Shown piece by piece: positions 5,963-13,196 of a stretch of 13,390 bases of DNA. The position numbers and the translations under genes are program-made. The notes under the pieces are model-generated. The model was not told the origin of the DNA. It searched no databases and was given only the letters and a program-made list of their open reading frames with translations. Where the stretch lies: positions 1 through 13,390 of the forward strand of contig CAAGIP010000203.1 of assembly GCA_900769955.1 (NCBI GenBank), written 5' to 3'. Position 1 is the stretch's first letter, and every line of letters starts with the position of its first letter. This DNA comes from Spirochaetia bacterium. GTDB taxonomy: Bacteria > Spirochaetota > Spirochaetia > Sphaerochaetales > Sphaerochaetaceae.

Positions 5963-5973
5963 GGCTGTTTCAC
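5939..5973 (-). repeat. Inverted repeat between lipoprotein gene and tatD
   Basis: Arms 5939-5949 and 5963-5973 (GTGAAACAGCC and GGCTGTTTCGC on the minus strand) pair over 11 bp with one G-U, around a 13-nt loop. There is no U-tract on the minus side, and only CACTTTAT on the plus side. It may mark the 3' end of the lipoprotein mRNA, or be an operator, because it contains the -35 and spacer of the tatD promoter. Confidence 0.6.
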
Positions 5974-5980
5974 TTTATGA

Positions 5981-6724
5981 TCAGTTATGCCTGTATGAAT
6001 CCATGTAGGTGTAACCTGATAGCTTTTCAGAGACCTTGAAGTCAACATCCTCAAAGAGTGAGAAGTTCTTTGCGGCACTTACCCGGAAATGGCCTGCAGT
6101 CATGATCTCAGAGGGAACGTTCTGTCCATTCTCGTTTGTGAATGTGACTTCCTGTGTGAGCGTGAGATCGGGGAGGGCGTTCAGCTCATCGAAGAATACG
6201 GTTTCCTTCACTATTTCATTTGTTGCAGCATCGATCCATACGGTAAGCTTCACGCTGCCGTCGGTATCACCTTCATCATATCCGAGAAGATCGCCACCCT
6301 GTTCTTTTCCGTAGAAGAATATACTTTCGAAAACCGCAGCATCGGCTTCATAAACGTAGCATGTCCTTCCATCGACTTCCTCTGTCCTGACATAGCTTTT
6401 GTCGAGAGCGATGAGGTCATCCTCGAAGGGTGTAAGCACGAAGCCGTCTGAAAGAGTGTCGAGAAGGGCGAATACCTCACTGTCGCCAGAGATGCTTCTG
6501 ACAAGCAGGTCAGCATTTTTCAGTGTGTATGATGCATCCGCACTGTAAACCGTTCCGTCTCCAAGCTCCAGGACTGCACTGCGTTCCGTTGCGATGTACT
6601 TTACTGACGCGTCTGCTTTCTTATCAGCCTCGAACCATGCTCTTGTGTACTCCGTGCTGCCTGATGCGAAGAGGCATCCTGCAAGTGCAAGGGCCAACAT
6701 TACCGTTAAAACCATCTTTTTCAT
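5981..6724 (-). CDS. Predicted lipoprotein of unknown function
   Basis: A 247-residue exported protein. It begins MKKMVLTVMLALALAGC, a signal peptide with lipobox LAGC and lipid-anchor Cys17, followed by the flexible LFASGSTE stretch common in spirochaete lipoproteins. The mature part is rich in beta-strand patterns (GTVYSADASYTL, RTCYVYEAD, VKLTVWIDAATNEIVKETV, LTLTQEVTFTNE). This resembles LolA/LolB-like proteins that bind lipid or lipoprotein in a half-barrel, but I see no diagnostic motif, so that is only a suggestion. AGGAG lies 9 nt upstream of the ATG. It appears monocistronic, with a candidate promoter upstream and an inverted repeat downstream. Confidence 0.88.
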   Translation of the reverse strand: MKKMVLTVMLALALAGCLFASGSTEYTRAWFEADKKADASVKYIATERSAVLELGDGTVYSADASYTLKNADLLVRSISGDSEVFALLDTLSDGFVLTPFEDDLIALDKSYVRTEEVDGRTCYVYEADAAVFESIFFYGKEQGGDLLGYDEGDTDGSVKLTVWIDAATNEIVKETVFFDELNALPDLTLTQEVTFTNENGQNVPSEIMTAGHFRVSAAKNFSLFEDVDFKVSEKLSGYTYMDSYRHN

Positions 6725-6760
6725 TTTGTCTTTCTCCTGTCATTTGAAGATGGCTTAACA

Positions 6761-6789
6761 ATAGTATGCCCGAGTGAAGGTGTTACCAA
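6761..6789 (-). promoter_or_regulatory. Candidate promoter of lipoprotein gene
   Basis: TTGGTA (6784-6789), a 17-nt spacer and TACTAT (6761-6766) are followed by a leader of about 30 nt that carries the AGGAG site. Confidence 0.5.
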
Positions 6790-6849
6790 AACAAAGAAAG
6801 CATCTGCTGAAGATTTGTGAAGTCAGAAAGTCGATGGTGAAGAAAAAGA

Positions 6850-6877
6850 ACACGGATGGCCTTTATCTGTGTTTTTG
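6850..6877 (+). terminator. Possible plus-strand terminator with no known gene upstream
   Basis: ACACGGAT and ATCTGTGT pair fully as RNA on the plus strand, with one G-U and a 7-nt loop, and are followed by TTTT. Read on the minus strand the same hairpin has an A-C mismatch, though TTCTTTTTC follows it there, so a role as a second minus-strand stop is possible. No plus-strand gene lies immediately upstream. Confidence 0.4.
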
Positions 6878-6893
6878 ATGAAGCAGGGTGTGG

Positions 6894-6928
6894 AAAAAAT
6901 TAACGGAGCATATCAATGCTCCGTTAAT
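6894..6928 (-). terminator. Terminator of the coiled-coil/nitroreductase operon
   Basis: A perfect 12-bp TTAACGGAGCAT/ATGCTCCGTTAA stem with a 4-nt loop and six T on the minus strand begins 3 nt past the stop codon of the nitroreductase-like gene. Confidence 0.95.
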
Positions 6929-6930
6929 GA

Positions 6931-7677
6931 TCATTCTTTATAAGAATATGTGGGCCCTGTGTCCCCGATTATGTGGACATTTCCACCTGAATCGGTCAGT
7001 TTCAGAGTGAATGTGTGCCCTTCATGTGCAAGTGATGATGAGAGATACCACATGAAGATTCCCATATCCATCTTATTGAAGAAGGTTTTTATGTTTCCCC
7101 TCATGATTGATGGATTTCCTTCTGTCCGCAGTATTGAATACCCTTCGTCAGTTTTTCCGATTTCCCAGCACTGGGTATTGCATGCGGAAGGCGCAAGGGA
7201 GCAGGGCAGTGCGATGGTGGAGGGAAGGGCGGAAAGATGCTCCTTCGGATCGTTTCTTGTGAAGTCCTCAGGTTTATTTCTCAGGGAATTGTCCTTTGCC
7301 TTTCCTATATTCAGCATCGTGACAAACGGAAGTCCTTCATACTCCTTATGCTGTGTACGCCCCATACCGAGAAAGCATGAGCCGATCCCGTGCTGCTGAA
7401 GGATGATGTCGGTGCATGCAAGAATAAAGCCTGTATTTTCAAGGTAAAGAGGTTTCTGTTCACTGTATACGAGCAGACAGTACTCACCTCTTGAGACACT
7501 GGTCTCTTCCTTTTTCACGATCTTCGCCGAAACCTTTATCTCTCTGATGAGCTGCTTTGATGAGTGAAAAGCATCGAGGACAAGAGAGAGTTCCCCGTCA
7601 CTGAGAGGGGCGTCACTGAAAGACCTGTGGCTCTTTCTTCTGTATATATAGGATATATCAGGGGTGAGTTCCGTCAT
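6931..7677 (-). CDS. Nitroreductase-like protein
   Basis: A 248-residue soluble protein resembling the putative TM-nitroreductase group (flavin-dependent reductases of the NfsA/NfnB fold). Supporting segments are the N-terminal YRRKSHRSFSDAPLS (12-26), where family members bind FMN phosphate with basic and Ser residues; GIGSCFLGMG in the middle (97-106); the pattern PSACNTQCWEIG (163-174), comparable to the PSACNxQPW motif; and MDMGIFMWYLSSS (203-215), comparable to the conserved DxGIAM helix. The substrate is unknown. AGGAA lies just upstream of the ATG. The ATG overlaps the stop of the preceding coiled-coil gene (ATGA), so the two are probably translated together. A strong terminator follows. 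Family assignment is moderately sure; activity is inferred. Confidence 0.75.
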   Translation of the reverse strand: MTELTPDISYIYRRKSHRSFSDAPLSDGELSLVLDAFHSSKQLIREIKVSAKIVKKEETSVSRGEYCLLVYSEQKPLYLENTGFILACTDIILQQHGIGSCFLGMGRTQHKEYEGLPFVTMLNIGKAKDNSLRNKPEDFTRNDPKEHLSALPSTIALPCSLAPSACNTQCWEIGKTDEGYSILRTEGNPSIMRGNIKTFFNKMDMGIFMWYLSSSLAHEGHTFTLKLTDSGGNVHIIGDTGPTYSYKE

Positions 7678-8135
7678 TCTTCCTCTATTTCCTTAATCAC
7701 GGTTGCATCGGTCTTCATCGGAATAAGTCTTCTGATAAAGGGCTGAACCCCGATGTATGTCTTTTCAAATTCCGTTTCACTGTCCTTCAGGGCAGCCTGC
7801 CAGGCAGCCCCGAATCCGGGAGAATTGATGATGAGGCGGTCGACTGCAGTCTGATATACCTGGAGGCGCTGAAGCTCCTTACGCCCCGGCTTCTGCGCAT
7901 ATGTCTGAATGCTGATGCGGAGGTTTTCGTTCTCCTTTCTCAGTTTTTCGTTTTCGCACTTGAGTCTGCTTACGCCCTCACTTTCGATTTCCATCCGGTC
8001 TGTAAGCATGTTCTTAAGTTTCTGTGTCTCTGTCCTGCACTCGTTCTTTATTCTGTTCTGCCTTATTATCATCACGATGAAGACGATCAGTGTAACTGTC
8101 AGACCTGCTCCGAGTCCTGTGAGAAATTGTTCCAT
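7674..8135 (-). CDS. Membrane-anchored coiled-coil protein, unknown function
   Basis: A 153-residue protein I do not recognise. Residues about 5-24 form one membrane helix (GLGAGLTVTLIVFIVMII), followed by a basic RQNRIKNE stretch consistent with a cytoplasmic tail. Residues about 35-80 form a coiled coil rich in Lys, Glu, Leu and Asn (CENEKLRKENENLRISI). The rest is a small domain of about 65 residues (RLQVYQTAVDRLIINSPGFGAAW...). The start has AGAGG 9 nt upstream. It is first in a two-gene operon, and its stop overlaps the start of the nitroreductase-like gene by 4 bp. The pairing suggests a joint function, for example membrane recruitment of the reductase, but nothing in the sequence shows this. 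Confidence 0.8.
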   Translation of the reverse strand: MEQFLTGLGAGLTVTLIVFIVMIIRQNRIKNECRTETQKLKNMLTDRMEIESEGVSRLKCENEKLRKENENLRISIQTYAQKPGRKELQRLQVYQTAVDRLIINSPGFGAAWQAALKDSETEFEKTYIGVQPFIRRLIPMKTDATVIKEIEEE

Positions 8136-8155
8136 TATAATAAACCTCTATGTAT

Positions 8156-8184
8156 ATTTTAGTGTTTCAGTGCCGGAGGGACAA
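8156..8184 (-). promoter_or_regulatory. Candidate promoter of the coiled-coil/nitroreductase operon
   Basis: TTGTCC (8179-8184), a 17-nt spacer and TAAAAT (8156-8161), placing the start of transcription about 14 nt upstream of the ATG, in front of the AGAGG site. Confidence 0.5.
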
Positions 8185-8212
8185 GTGAAAGCGTAAAGTT
8201 GTATGATTTAAC

Positions 8213-8241
8213 TTTACTTAAAGATGAAAAAATGGTAAAAA
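8213..8241 (+). promoter_or_regulatory. tRNA-Leu promoter
   Basis: TTTACT (8213-8218), a 17-nt spacer and TAAAAA (8236-8241), with the predicted start about 4 nt before the mature 5' end of the tRNA. The surroundings are strongly AT-rich, which may act as an UP element. Confidence 0.5.
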
Positions 8242-8251
8242 ATCTATTGTC

Positions 8252-8335
8252 GCCCGGATGGCGGAATTGGTAGACGCACAGGACTTAAAATCCTGTATCC
8301 GAAAGGGTGTACGGGTTCGACCCCCGTTCCGGGCA
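8252..8335 (+). tRNA. tRNA-Leu, anticodon UAA
   Basis: A complete class II tRNA: acceptor stem GCCCGGA/TCCGGGC, D-arm with GGTAGAC, anticodon stem CAGGA/TCCTG around the loop CTTAAAA (anticodon TAA, reading UUA and UUG codons), a long variable arm (ATCC-GAAA-GGGT) typical of tRNA-Leu, and T-arm ACGGG-TTCGACC-CCCGT. The 3' CCA is not encoded: the discriminator A is followed by TCC, so CCA must be added by nucleotidyltransferase. It is a single-gene unit. Confidence 0.98.
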
Positions 8336-8345
8336 TCCTTTGAGT

Positions 8346-8378
8346 CAGGATCTGACACAGTCAGGTTCTGATTTTTTT
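8346..8378 (+). terminator. tRNA-Leu terminator
   Basis: CAGGATCTGAC and GTCAGGTTCTG pair over 11 bp with two G-U pairs around a 3-nt loop, followed by seven T. The stem begins 10 nt past the tRNA. Confidence 0.9.
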
Positions 8379-8452
8379 ATCAGTGAATCATTGTTATGGT
8401 CATGCTTCAGGTGCAATCTTCAGCTGATTTATAATAAGGCAGGTGTCTGCTT

Positions 8453-10297
8453 TTATTGATTTTCTTCCTTCTCAAGCAGTTCAAGATAACGTTCCTCGGC
8501 ACTTTCAAGTTCGGATTTCGCTTCATTGTACTTCTTTGTCCTTTCTGATAGCGTCCCGTCTGAAGTGGTACCCGTGTTACCGAAACTCTCTTCAAGACGG
8601 GAAATAAGGGCTGTAAGCTCATCCATTCTGACTTCAAGTGCTTCCTTTTCCTTATTTTCCTTATAGGAAAGTCCCTTCTTCTCCCTCTTTGGTCTTGATG
8701 GAACTTCCGCACACTTTTCCTTTCTGACTTTTTCTCCTGTTTCAAGACTCTCACTGTATGCGCTCCAGGAACCGGGGAAGTGAGTTATCTTTCCGTCTTT
8801 CAGCACGAAGAGGGACTCGCACGTGCAGTCGAGAAAAGCCCTGTCATGGCTTACGATGACCACACATCCCGGGAATGCGGCAATGTACTCTTCCAGGTTT
8901 TCCATTGTCTTAATGTCAAGGTCGTTTGTCGGTTCATCGAGTACGAGGAAGTTGGGATTCATGGCAAGTTTCGATAAGAGGTAAAGCCTTCTTTTCTCTC
9001 CGCCTGAGAAGACATGAACCGGAGTTCTCTGGCGGGTAGGAGGGAAACCGAAGTACTCAAGAAACTGGGATGCTGACATGTCACGGCCCGCAGTGAATAT
9101 CCTTTCCGCAATGTCACTGATGAATTCCAGTGCCGTCTTTGATGTGTCCAGATCGCGGCCAAGCTGGTCGTAGTAGCCGAAATGTGTGTTGATACCTGTC
9201 TCGGTGAATCCCTGATCAGGTTTTCTTACCCCTGTCATGATATCGAGAAGAGTGGACTTTCCGCTTCCGTTGTCACCGACAATTCCGATCCTGTCACCTT
9301 TTTTGAAGAGGTATGTGAAGGAGGAAAAAAGTCCTTCCTTTCCTATGTCATGGCACTCGAGGATCTTTTTGCCAAGGCGGCGTTCCTCGCTTGTGAACTG
9401 GTTCTGCTTCACATCCTGAACATTCCTGACGGATGAAAGCATCGCTTCGATTCTGTCTTTTCTGTTTTTGTCCTTTCCGGTTCTGGCCTGAGGGCCACGG
9501 GCCAGCCACTTCAGCTCACGGCGGAGAATGGATGCAAGTCTGTCCTGTTCCTTCTGCTCCATGTCTATTCTTTCGGCCCTCCGCTCAAGATATGCCTCAT
9601 AGGATCCGGGGTGGCGGTAAAATGTGCCTTTGTCGAGTTCCCAGACTGTGGTGCACACGCTGTTGAGAAGATAGCGGTCGTGGGTAACGATGACAACGCT
9701 TTTCTTAGTGTTTCTGAGATACTCTTCAAGATATGTGATGGTCCTGATGTCAAGGTGGTTCGTCGGCTCATCAAGGAGCATGAGTCCGGGATCGGAGGCG
9801 AGAATTCGGGCGATCTGGACCTTCTTGAGCTCTCCTCCGGAAAGCTCTGAGAGCTTTCTGTTCATGTCAGCCTCAAGCGCGAGTCTTGTCAGATGAGCCT
9901 GGTAGTCAACTTCCAGTGACCATACATCCATTGAGTCCATTATGGGGAGCAGGGAGCTGTATTTTTTTTCATTTCCTTCCTTAACCGCCTGATTGTACTC
10001 ATTGAGAAGCCTGATCTTCCTTCCGTCCCCGTGATATAGGTACTCCTTTACTGTAACATCGCCTTCATACTCGACGTTCTGCGTCAGGGTGACGAGATCC
10101 GTGTCGGCAGAGATGCTTATGTTGCCCCCGTCTGCAGGGCTTTTGCCTGCCAGTACGGAAAGAAATGTCGACTTGCCCGCACCGTTGGCACCGACGATGC
10201 CTATCTTCTCTCCTTCCTCGATTCCGAGGTTCACATTTTCAAAGAGGGGAGTGTCATTGACTGTCTTGCTGAGGTTTTCTATGGAAAGGATGTTCAT
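8453..10297 (-). CDS. uup: ABC-F family ATPase Uup
   Basis: ABC-F proteins carry two ATPase domains and no membrane domain; they act on the ribosome or on branched nucleic acid. This 614-residue protein has, in domain 1, Walker A GANGAGKST (36-44), signature LSGGE (152-156), Walker B LLDEP (174-178) and switch His206; in domain 2, Walker A GDNGSGKST (341-349), signature FSGGE (430-434), Walker B VLDEP (452-456) and His484. The linker (about 240-300) has ELKWLARGPQARTGKDKNR, a Uup-type motif. Residues about 545-612 form the C-terminal coiled coil typical of Uup and absent from short ABC-F members. Catalytic Glu177 and Glu455 are present. The start is ATG with GAGG very close to it. The promoter overlaps that of the divergent FAD gene. 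No strong terminator follows. Confidence 0.93.
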   Translation of the reverse strand: MNILSIENLSKTVNDTPLFENVNLGIEEGEKIGIVGANGAGKSTFLSVLAGKSPADGGNISISADTDLVTLTQNVEYEGDVTVKEYLYHGDGRKIRLLNEYNQAVKEGNEKKYSSLLPIMDSMDVWSLEVDYQAHLTRLALEADMNRKLSELSGGELKKVQIARILASDPGLMLLDEPTNHLDIRTITYLEEYLRNTKKSVVIVTHDRYLLNSVCTTVWELDKGTFYRHPGSYEAYLERRAERIDMEQKEQDRLASILRRELKWLARGPQARTGKDKNRKDRIEAMLSSVRNVQDVKQNQFTSEERRLGKKILECHDIGKEGLFSSFTYLFKKGDRIGIVGDNGSGKSTLLDIMTGVRKPDQGFTETGINTHFGYYDQLGRDLDTSKTALEFISDIAERIFTAGRDMSASQFLEYFGFPPTRQRTPVHVFSGGEKRRLYLLSKLAMNPNFLVLDEPTNDLDIKTMENLEEYIAAFPGCVVIVSHDRAFLDCTCESLFVLKDGKITHFPGSWSAYSESLETGEKVRKEKCAEVPSRPKREKKGLSYKENKEKEALEVRMDELTALISRLEESFGNTGTTSDGTLSERTKKYNEAKSELESAEERYLELLEKEENQ

Positions 10298-10306
10298 GAC
10301 CTCACG

Positions 10307-10335
10307 ATTTTACGGGCTTTTCAATGCTGACACAA
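10307..10335 (-). promoter_or_regulatory. uup promoter
   Basis: TTGTGT (10330-10335), a 17-nt spacer and TAAAAT (10307-10312). The ATG lies 9 nt past the -10, so the predicted leader is only about 3 nt. The -35 overlaps the -35 of the divergent FAD-gene promoter. Confidence 0.55.
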
Positions 10336-10356
10336 GGCCCGTCAGTGCTCTATATT
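10327..10356 (+). promoter_or_regulatory. Promoter of FAD dehydrogenase gene, leaderless layout
   Basis: CTGACA (10327-10332), an 18-nt spacer and TATATT (10351-10356). Seven bases then separate the -10 from the ATG at 10364, and no ribosome binding site is seen in that gap. Confidence 0.55.
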
Positions 10357-10363
10357 ATTGTCC

Positions 10364-11890
10364 ATGAAGAAAGATGTTGACTTGGTGCTGACTCCAAGGG
10401 AGGCAGCGCTTCCTGAAGAGCTCAGGGCAGCCGCAGCCAGGAAAGCCGGAATTAAGGTAAGGGACATAACAGGTATCAGGTTTCTGAGAAAGAGCATTGA
10501 TGCCAGACGCAGGGACATAAAGATAAATGCACGCGTCAGGATCTTAACAGGCGGGGATGATGATGAGGCCTTTGAAAGGACTGTGTTTTCCGATGCCTGC
10601 CGACGTGACTGCATCGTCGTCGGTGCAGGACCTGCGGGACTTTTTGCGGCACTGACTCTTCTGGAGCATGGCTGGCGCCCTGTAGTGCTGGAGCGCGGAA
10701 AGGATGTTCATGAAAGAAAACGGGATACGGCAGCTCTATGCAGGAACGGCGTCCTTGATCCCGAATCGAACTATGCCTTTGGGGAAGGAGGAGCCGGAGC
10801 ATTTTCAGACGGAAAGCTTTACACGCGTTCAGACAAACGCGGAAATGTCAGTAAGGTTCTTTCGCTTCTCTGTCAGCATGGTGCGGATCCTGCGATTCTT
10901 TATGAAACACATCCCCATATCGGTACTGAAAAACTTCCTGCCGTGATAGAGAACATGAGAAAGACGATAATCGCCTTCGGAGGGGATGTAAGGTTTTCAG
11001 CAAGGGTGACGGGGCTTATCAGAAAGGTGGATGAGGTCATAGGGGTCACATCAACAGCCGGAGAGTTCTTCGGTCCCGTGATCCTGGCAACAGGGCACAG
11101 TGCCCATGACGTATATCACTTTCTTCACGACGGGGGCTATGACATCGAGGCCAAGGATGTTGCCGTCGGTGTCAGGCTTGAGCATCCGCAGAAGCTCATT
11201 GATCAGATACAGTATCACAGTCCGACGGGAAGGGGAGAGTATCTTCCTCCCGCATCATACTCCTTCGTGACGCAGGCAGGCGGAAGGGGCGTGTACTCTT
11301 TCTGCATGTGTCCCGGCGGCATTATTGTTCCTGCCGCAACGGAAACCGGACATCAGGTTGTGAACGGGATGAGTCCGTCCTCCCGTGGAGGTGCCTGGGC
11401 AAACAGTGCAATGGTCGTGCAGCTGAAGTGTTCTGACATCGATGAAAAAGGTCCGCTTTCAATGCTGGAATATATAAGAGGTATTGAAAGAAGATGTTTC
11501 AACGAGGATTTCAAAGCTCCTGCACAGAGGATGAAGGATTTTATGGAACATAAGCTCAGTGATGATCTTCCCCGGTCATCATATATCCCGGGACTTGTAT
11601 CCGCATCGATGGATAATGTGCTGCCCCCGCTCATTGCTGATTCCCTCAGATGTGGCTTTGACGCTTTCTCAAAAATGACCAGGGGAGCCTTTCTTACGAA
11701 TGATGCCGTCATGATCGCACCTGAAACCAGGACGAGCAGTCCTGTCAGGATTTTAAGGAAAGCAGATTTCTTCCAGGTGAAGGGTTTGTATCCCTGTGGG
11801 GAGGGAGCAGGCTATGCAGGAGGCATAGTGTCCGCCGCGCTGGACGGTATTGCATGTGCCGAGGCCTTGATGAGGTATTATTGTGAATAA
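10364..11890 (+). CDS. FAD-dependent dehydrogenase, COG2509 type
   Basis: The 508-residue product has a short N-terminal domain of about 80 residues (RDITGIRFLRKSIDARRRDIKIN, typical of this uncharacterised group), then the dinucleotide-binding motif VVGAGPAG (85-92) and a GR-type flavoprotein core. Further family segments are FGEGGAGAFSDGKLYTR in the middle, VILATGHSAHD, and the C-terminal GLYPCGEGAGYAGGIVSAALDG, which completes FAD binding. Members are predicted NAD(P)/FAD oxidoreductases of unknown substrate. The ATG at 10364 is preferred over an in-frame TTG two codons earlier, because the -10 box lies at leaderless distance and the N-terminus is then MKKDVDLVLTPREA. The stop overlaps the start of the MFS gene by 8 bp, so the products may act on related compounds. 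Confidence 0.93.
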   Translation: MKKDVDLVLTPREAALPEELRAAAARKAGIKVRDITGIRFLRKSIDARRRDIKINARVRILTGGDDDEAFERTVFSDACRRDCIVVGAGPAGLFAALTLLEHGWRPVVLERGKDVHERKRDTAALCRNGVLDPESNYAFGEGGAGAFSDGKLYTRSDKRGNVSKVLSLLCQHGADPAILYETHPHIGTEKLPAVIENMRKTIIAFGGDVRFSARVTGLIRKVDEVIGVTSTAGEFFGPVILATGHSAHDVYHFLHDGGYDIEAKDVAVGVRLEHPQKLIDQIQYHSPTGRGEYLPPASYSFVTQAGGRGVYSFCMCPGGIIVPAATETGHQVVNGMSPSSRGGAWANSAMVVQLKCSDIDEKGPLSMLEYIRGIERRCFNEDFKAPAQRMKDFMEHKLSDDLPRSSYIPGLVSASMDNVLPPLIADSLRCGFDAFSKMTRGAFLTNDAVMIAPETRTSSPVRILRKADFFQVKGLYPCGEGAGYAGGIVSAALDGIACAEALMRYYCE

Positions 11891-13043
11891 GTTTTACGAT
11901 CTTTTGAAGGTTAAGGAAAAGGACAGGAGCCTGCTTGTCAGGACTCTTTTTATCTTTTTATGTTCAGGTACCATGTCCACGCTGACGGGCGCAGTGCTTC
12001 CCGACATGCAGGCAGCGTACGACTTAAGCTATGAGTTCCGGGGATTTATTCTTTCCGTTCAGCAGGTGGGAAACCTTGCGGCAGTATTTCTTGCGGGAGT
12101 GCTTCCCTATGTAATGGGAAGAAAGAAGTGCACCATCATCCTTGCATCCGGCATCGTGCTGGGGATAATCCTAATGGTGCTTACCGGAAATCCTTTCCTG
12201 CTTACCTTTGCCTTCCTTATAAGCGGAATGGGAAGGGGAACACTCAGCAATACCACCAATGTGGTCGTGAGTGAGGTCTCCGGCAACAGCAGTGCAGGCC
12301 TTAACCTGCTTCACGCATCCTTTGCCGTCGGTGCATTCCTCTCTCCTTTCCTTGCAGTAATGCTCGGATCTTCCCGATGGAGATTGTCTCTCATTTCAAC
12401 AGGTGCCCTTATGACGTTTGGCATAATCCTTATAGCCTCAAGTTCACTTAAGGACGGAAAGGAGGAGAGGAGAAAGGGAGATAACGTTTCCTTCATCCGT
12501 GATGCAGGCTTCTGGCTCGTTACCCTGATACTCTTCTTCTATCTCTGTGCCGAAGCCTCGCTTATGGGATGGATGGTGACTTATTTTCAGGAGTCGGGCA
12601 TAATGACGCCATCCCTGGCAAAGACGATGCAGTCCCTGCTCTGGATCATGATTCTTCTGGGGCGTCTCATCTGCGCACTCATCACACCGAAGATGAAGAA
12701 CAGGATGAGCATAGTTGTTATACTCTCCGCTTTGCTTACGGCCTCTTTTATTGCCATGATGAGTTCACGTGAGCTTTCAGTGATCATCCCGTCCCTTCTT
12801 GTGACGGGATTTGCAATGAGCGGGATTTACCCGACCACACTCTCTTCCATGGACATGCGGTTCAACGGCAGTACGGTTGCAACGGGTGTCTGTATAGGCA
12901 CCGCGACTGTCGGCGGAATCATATGGCCAAACGTCGTGGGCATTACCGCATCGGGATACGGAATGGAAACGGCACTCTTCACAATTGTCCTTCCACTTTT
13001 GGTTATGGATGTGTTTGTTTTGATAAAAAGAGTGAAAAAGTAA
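11883..13043 (+). CDS. Major facilitator superfamily transporter
   Basis: A 386-residue integral membrane protein of about 12 predicted helices in two halves, joined by a charged cytoplasmic loop (about 188-206, SLKDGKEERRKGDN). A motif-A-like segment follows helix 2 (GVLPYVMGRKK, 72-82), with its counterpart in the second half (GRLICALITPKMKNR, 260-274). MFS carriers move small solutes by proton or ion coupling, or facilitated diffusion. The layout recalls sugar or sugar-acid carriers of the FucP/YfkF kind, but the substrate cannot be read from the sequence. It starts with GTG at 11883 inside the end of the FAD gene (GAGG 7 nt upstream), so translation is coupled to that gene. No clear hairpin terminator follows. 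Confidence 0.93.
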   Translation: MNKFYDLLKVKEKDRSLLVRTLFIFLCSGTMSTLTGAVLPDMQAAYDLSYEFRGFILSVQQVGNLAAVFLAGVLPYVMGRKKCTIILASGIVLGIILMVLTGNPFLLTFAFLISGMGRGTLSNTTNVVVSEVSGNSSAGLNLLHASFAVGAFLSPFLAVMLGSSRWRLSLISTGALMTFGIILIASSSLKDGKEERRKGDNVSFIRDAGFWLVTLILFFYLCAEASLMGWMVTYFQESGIMTPSLAKTMQSLLWIMILLGRLICALITPKMKNRMSIVVILSALLTASFIAMMSSRELSVIIPSLLVTGFAMSGIYPTTLSSMDMRFNGSTVATGVCIGTATVGGIIWPNVVGITASGYGMETALFTIVLPLLVMDVFVLIKRVKK

Positions 13044-13090
13044 ATAGATTAGTATTTGATTTATGTTTTTATTATAATCCAGTCTGATTT

Positions 13091-13132
13091 TTGATTTTTT
13101 AATAAACTATCGTAAATTTGATTTTTTTAATG
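13091..13132 (+). repeat. AT-rich direct repeats upstream of BMP gene
   Basis: TTGATTTTTTAATA (13091-13104) recurs as TTGATTTTTTTAATG (13119-13133), 28 nt apart, with a shorter relative just before. The copies lie immediately upstream of the -35 box. Phased T-tracts can bend DNA or act as UP elements; the role here is inference. The whole 13044-13196 gap is very AT-rich compared with the flanking genes. Confidence 0.6.
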
Positions 13133-13161
13133 TTTACCATTTGTTTATCTGCTTTTATAAT
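13133..13161 (+). promoter_or_regulatory. Promoter of the BMP-family gene
   Basis: TTTACC (13133-13138), a 17-nt spacer and a perfect TATAAT (13156-13161), giving a leader of about 29 nt with AAGG 6 nt and AGGAG 11 nt before the ATG. The TTGACA at 13176-13181 lies too close to the gene to be its -35. Confidence 0.7.
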
Positions 13162-13196
13162 GAACTAACACTAAATTGACAGGAGTAAGGCACATT

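Noticed and set aside
8379..8452. Terminator for uup: GCAG-acac-CTGC near 8437-8448
   Set aside because: The stem is only four or so pairs on the minus strand and no T-run follows there. It is slightly better on the plus strand but still weak, so I do not call it.
8453..8754. Separate basic protein encoded opposite or beside the end of uup
   Set aside because: The frame is a shadow of the uup coiled-coil coding region, and its Arg/Lys-rich product is typical of out-of-frame reading.
13044..13090. TATAAT near 13071 as a second BMP-gene promoter
   Set aside because: No -35 at a suitable distance; the stretch is AT-rich enough to produce such boxes by chance.
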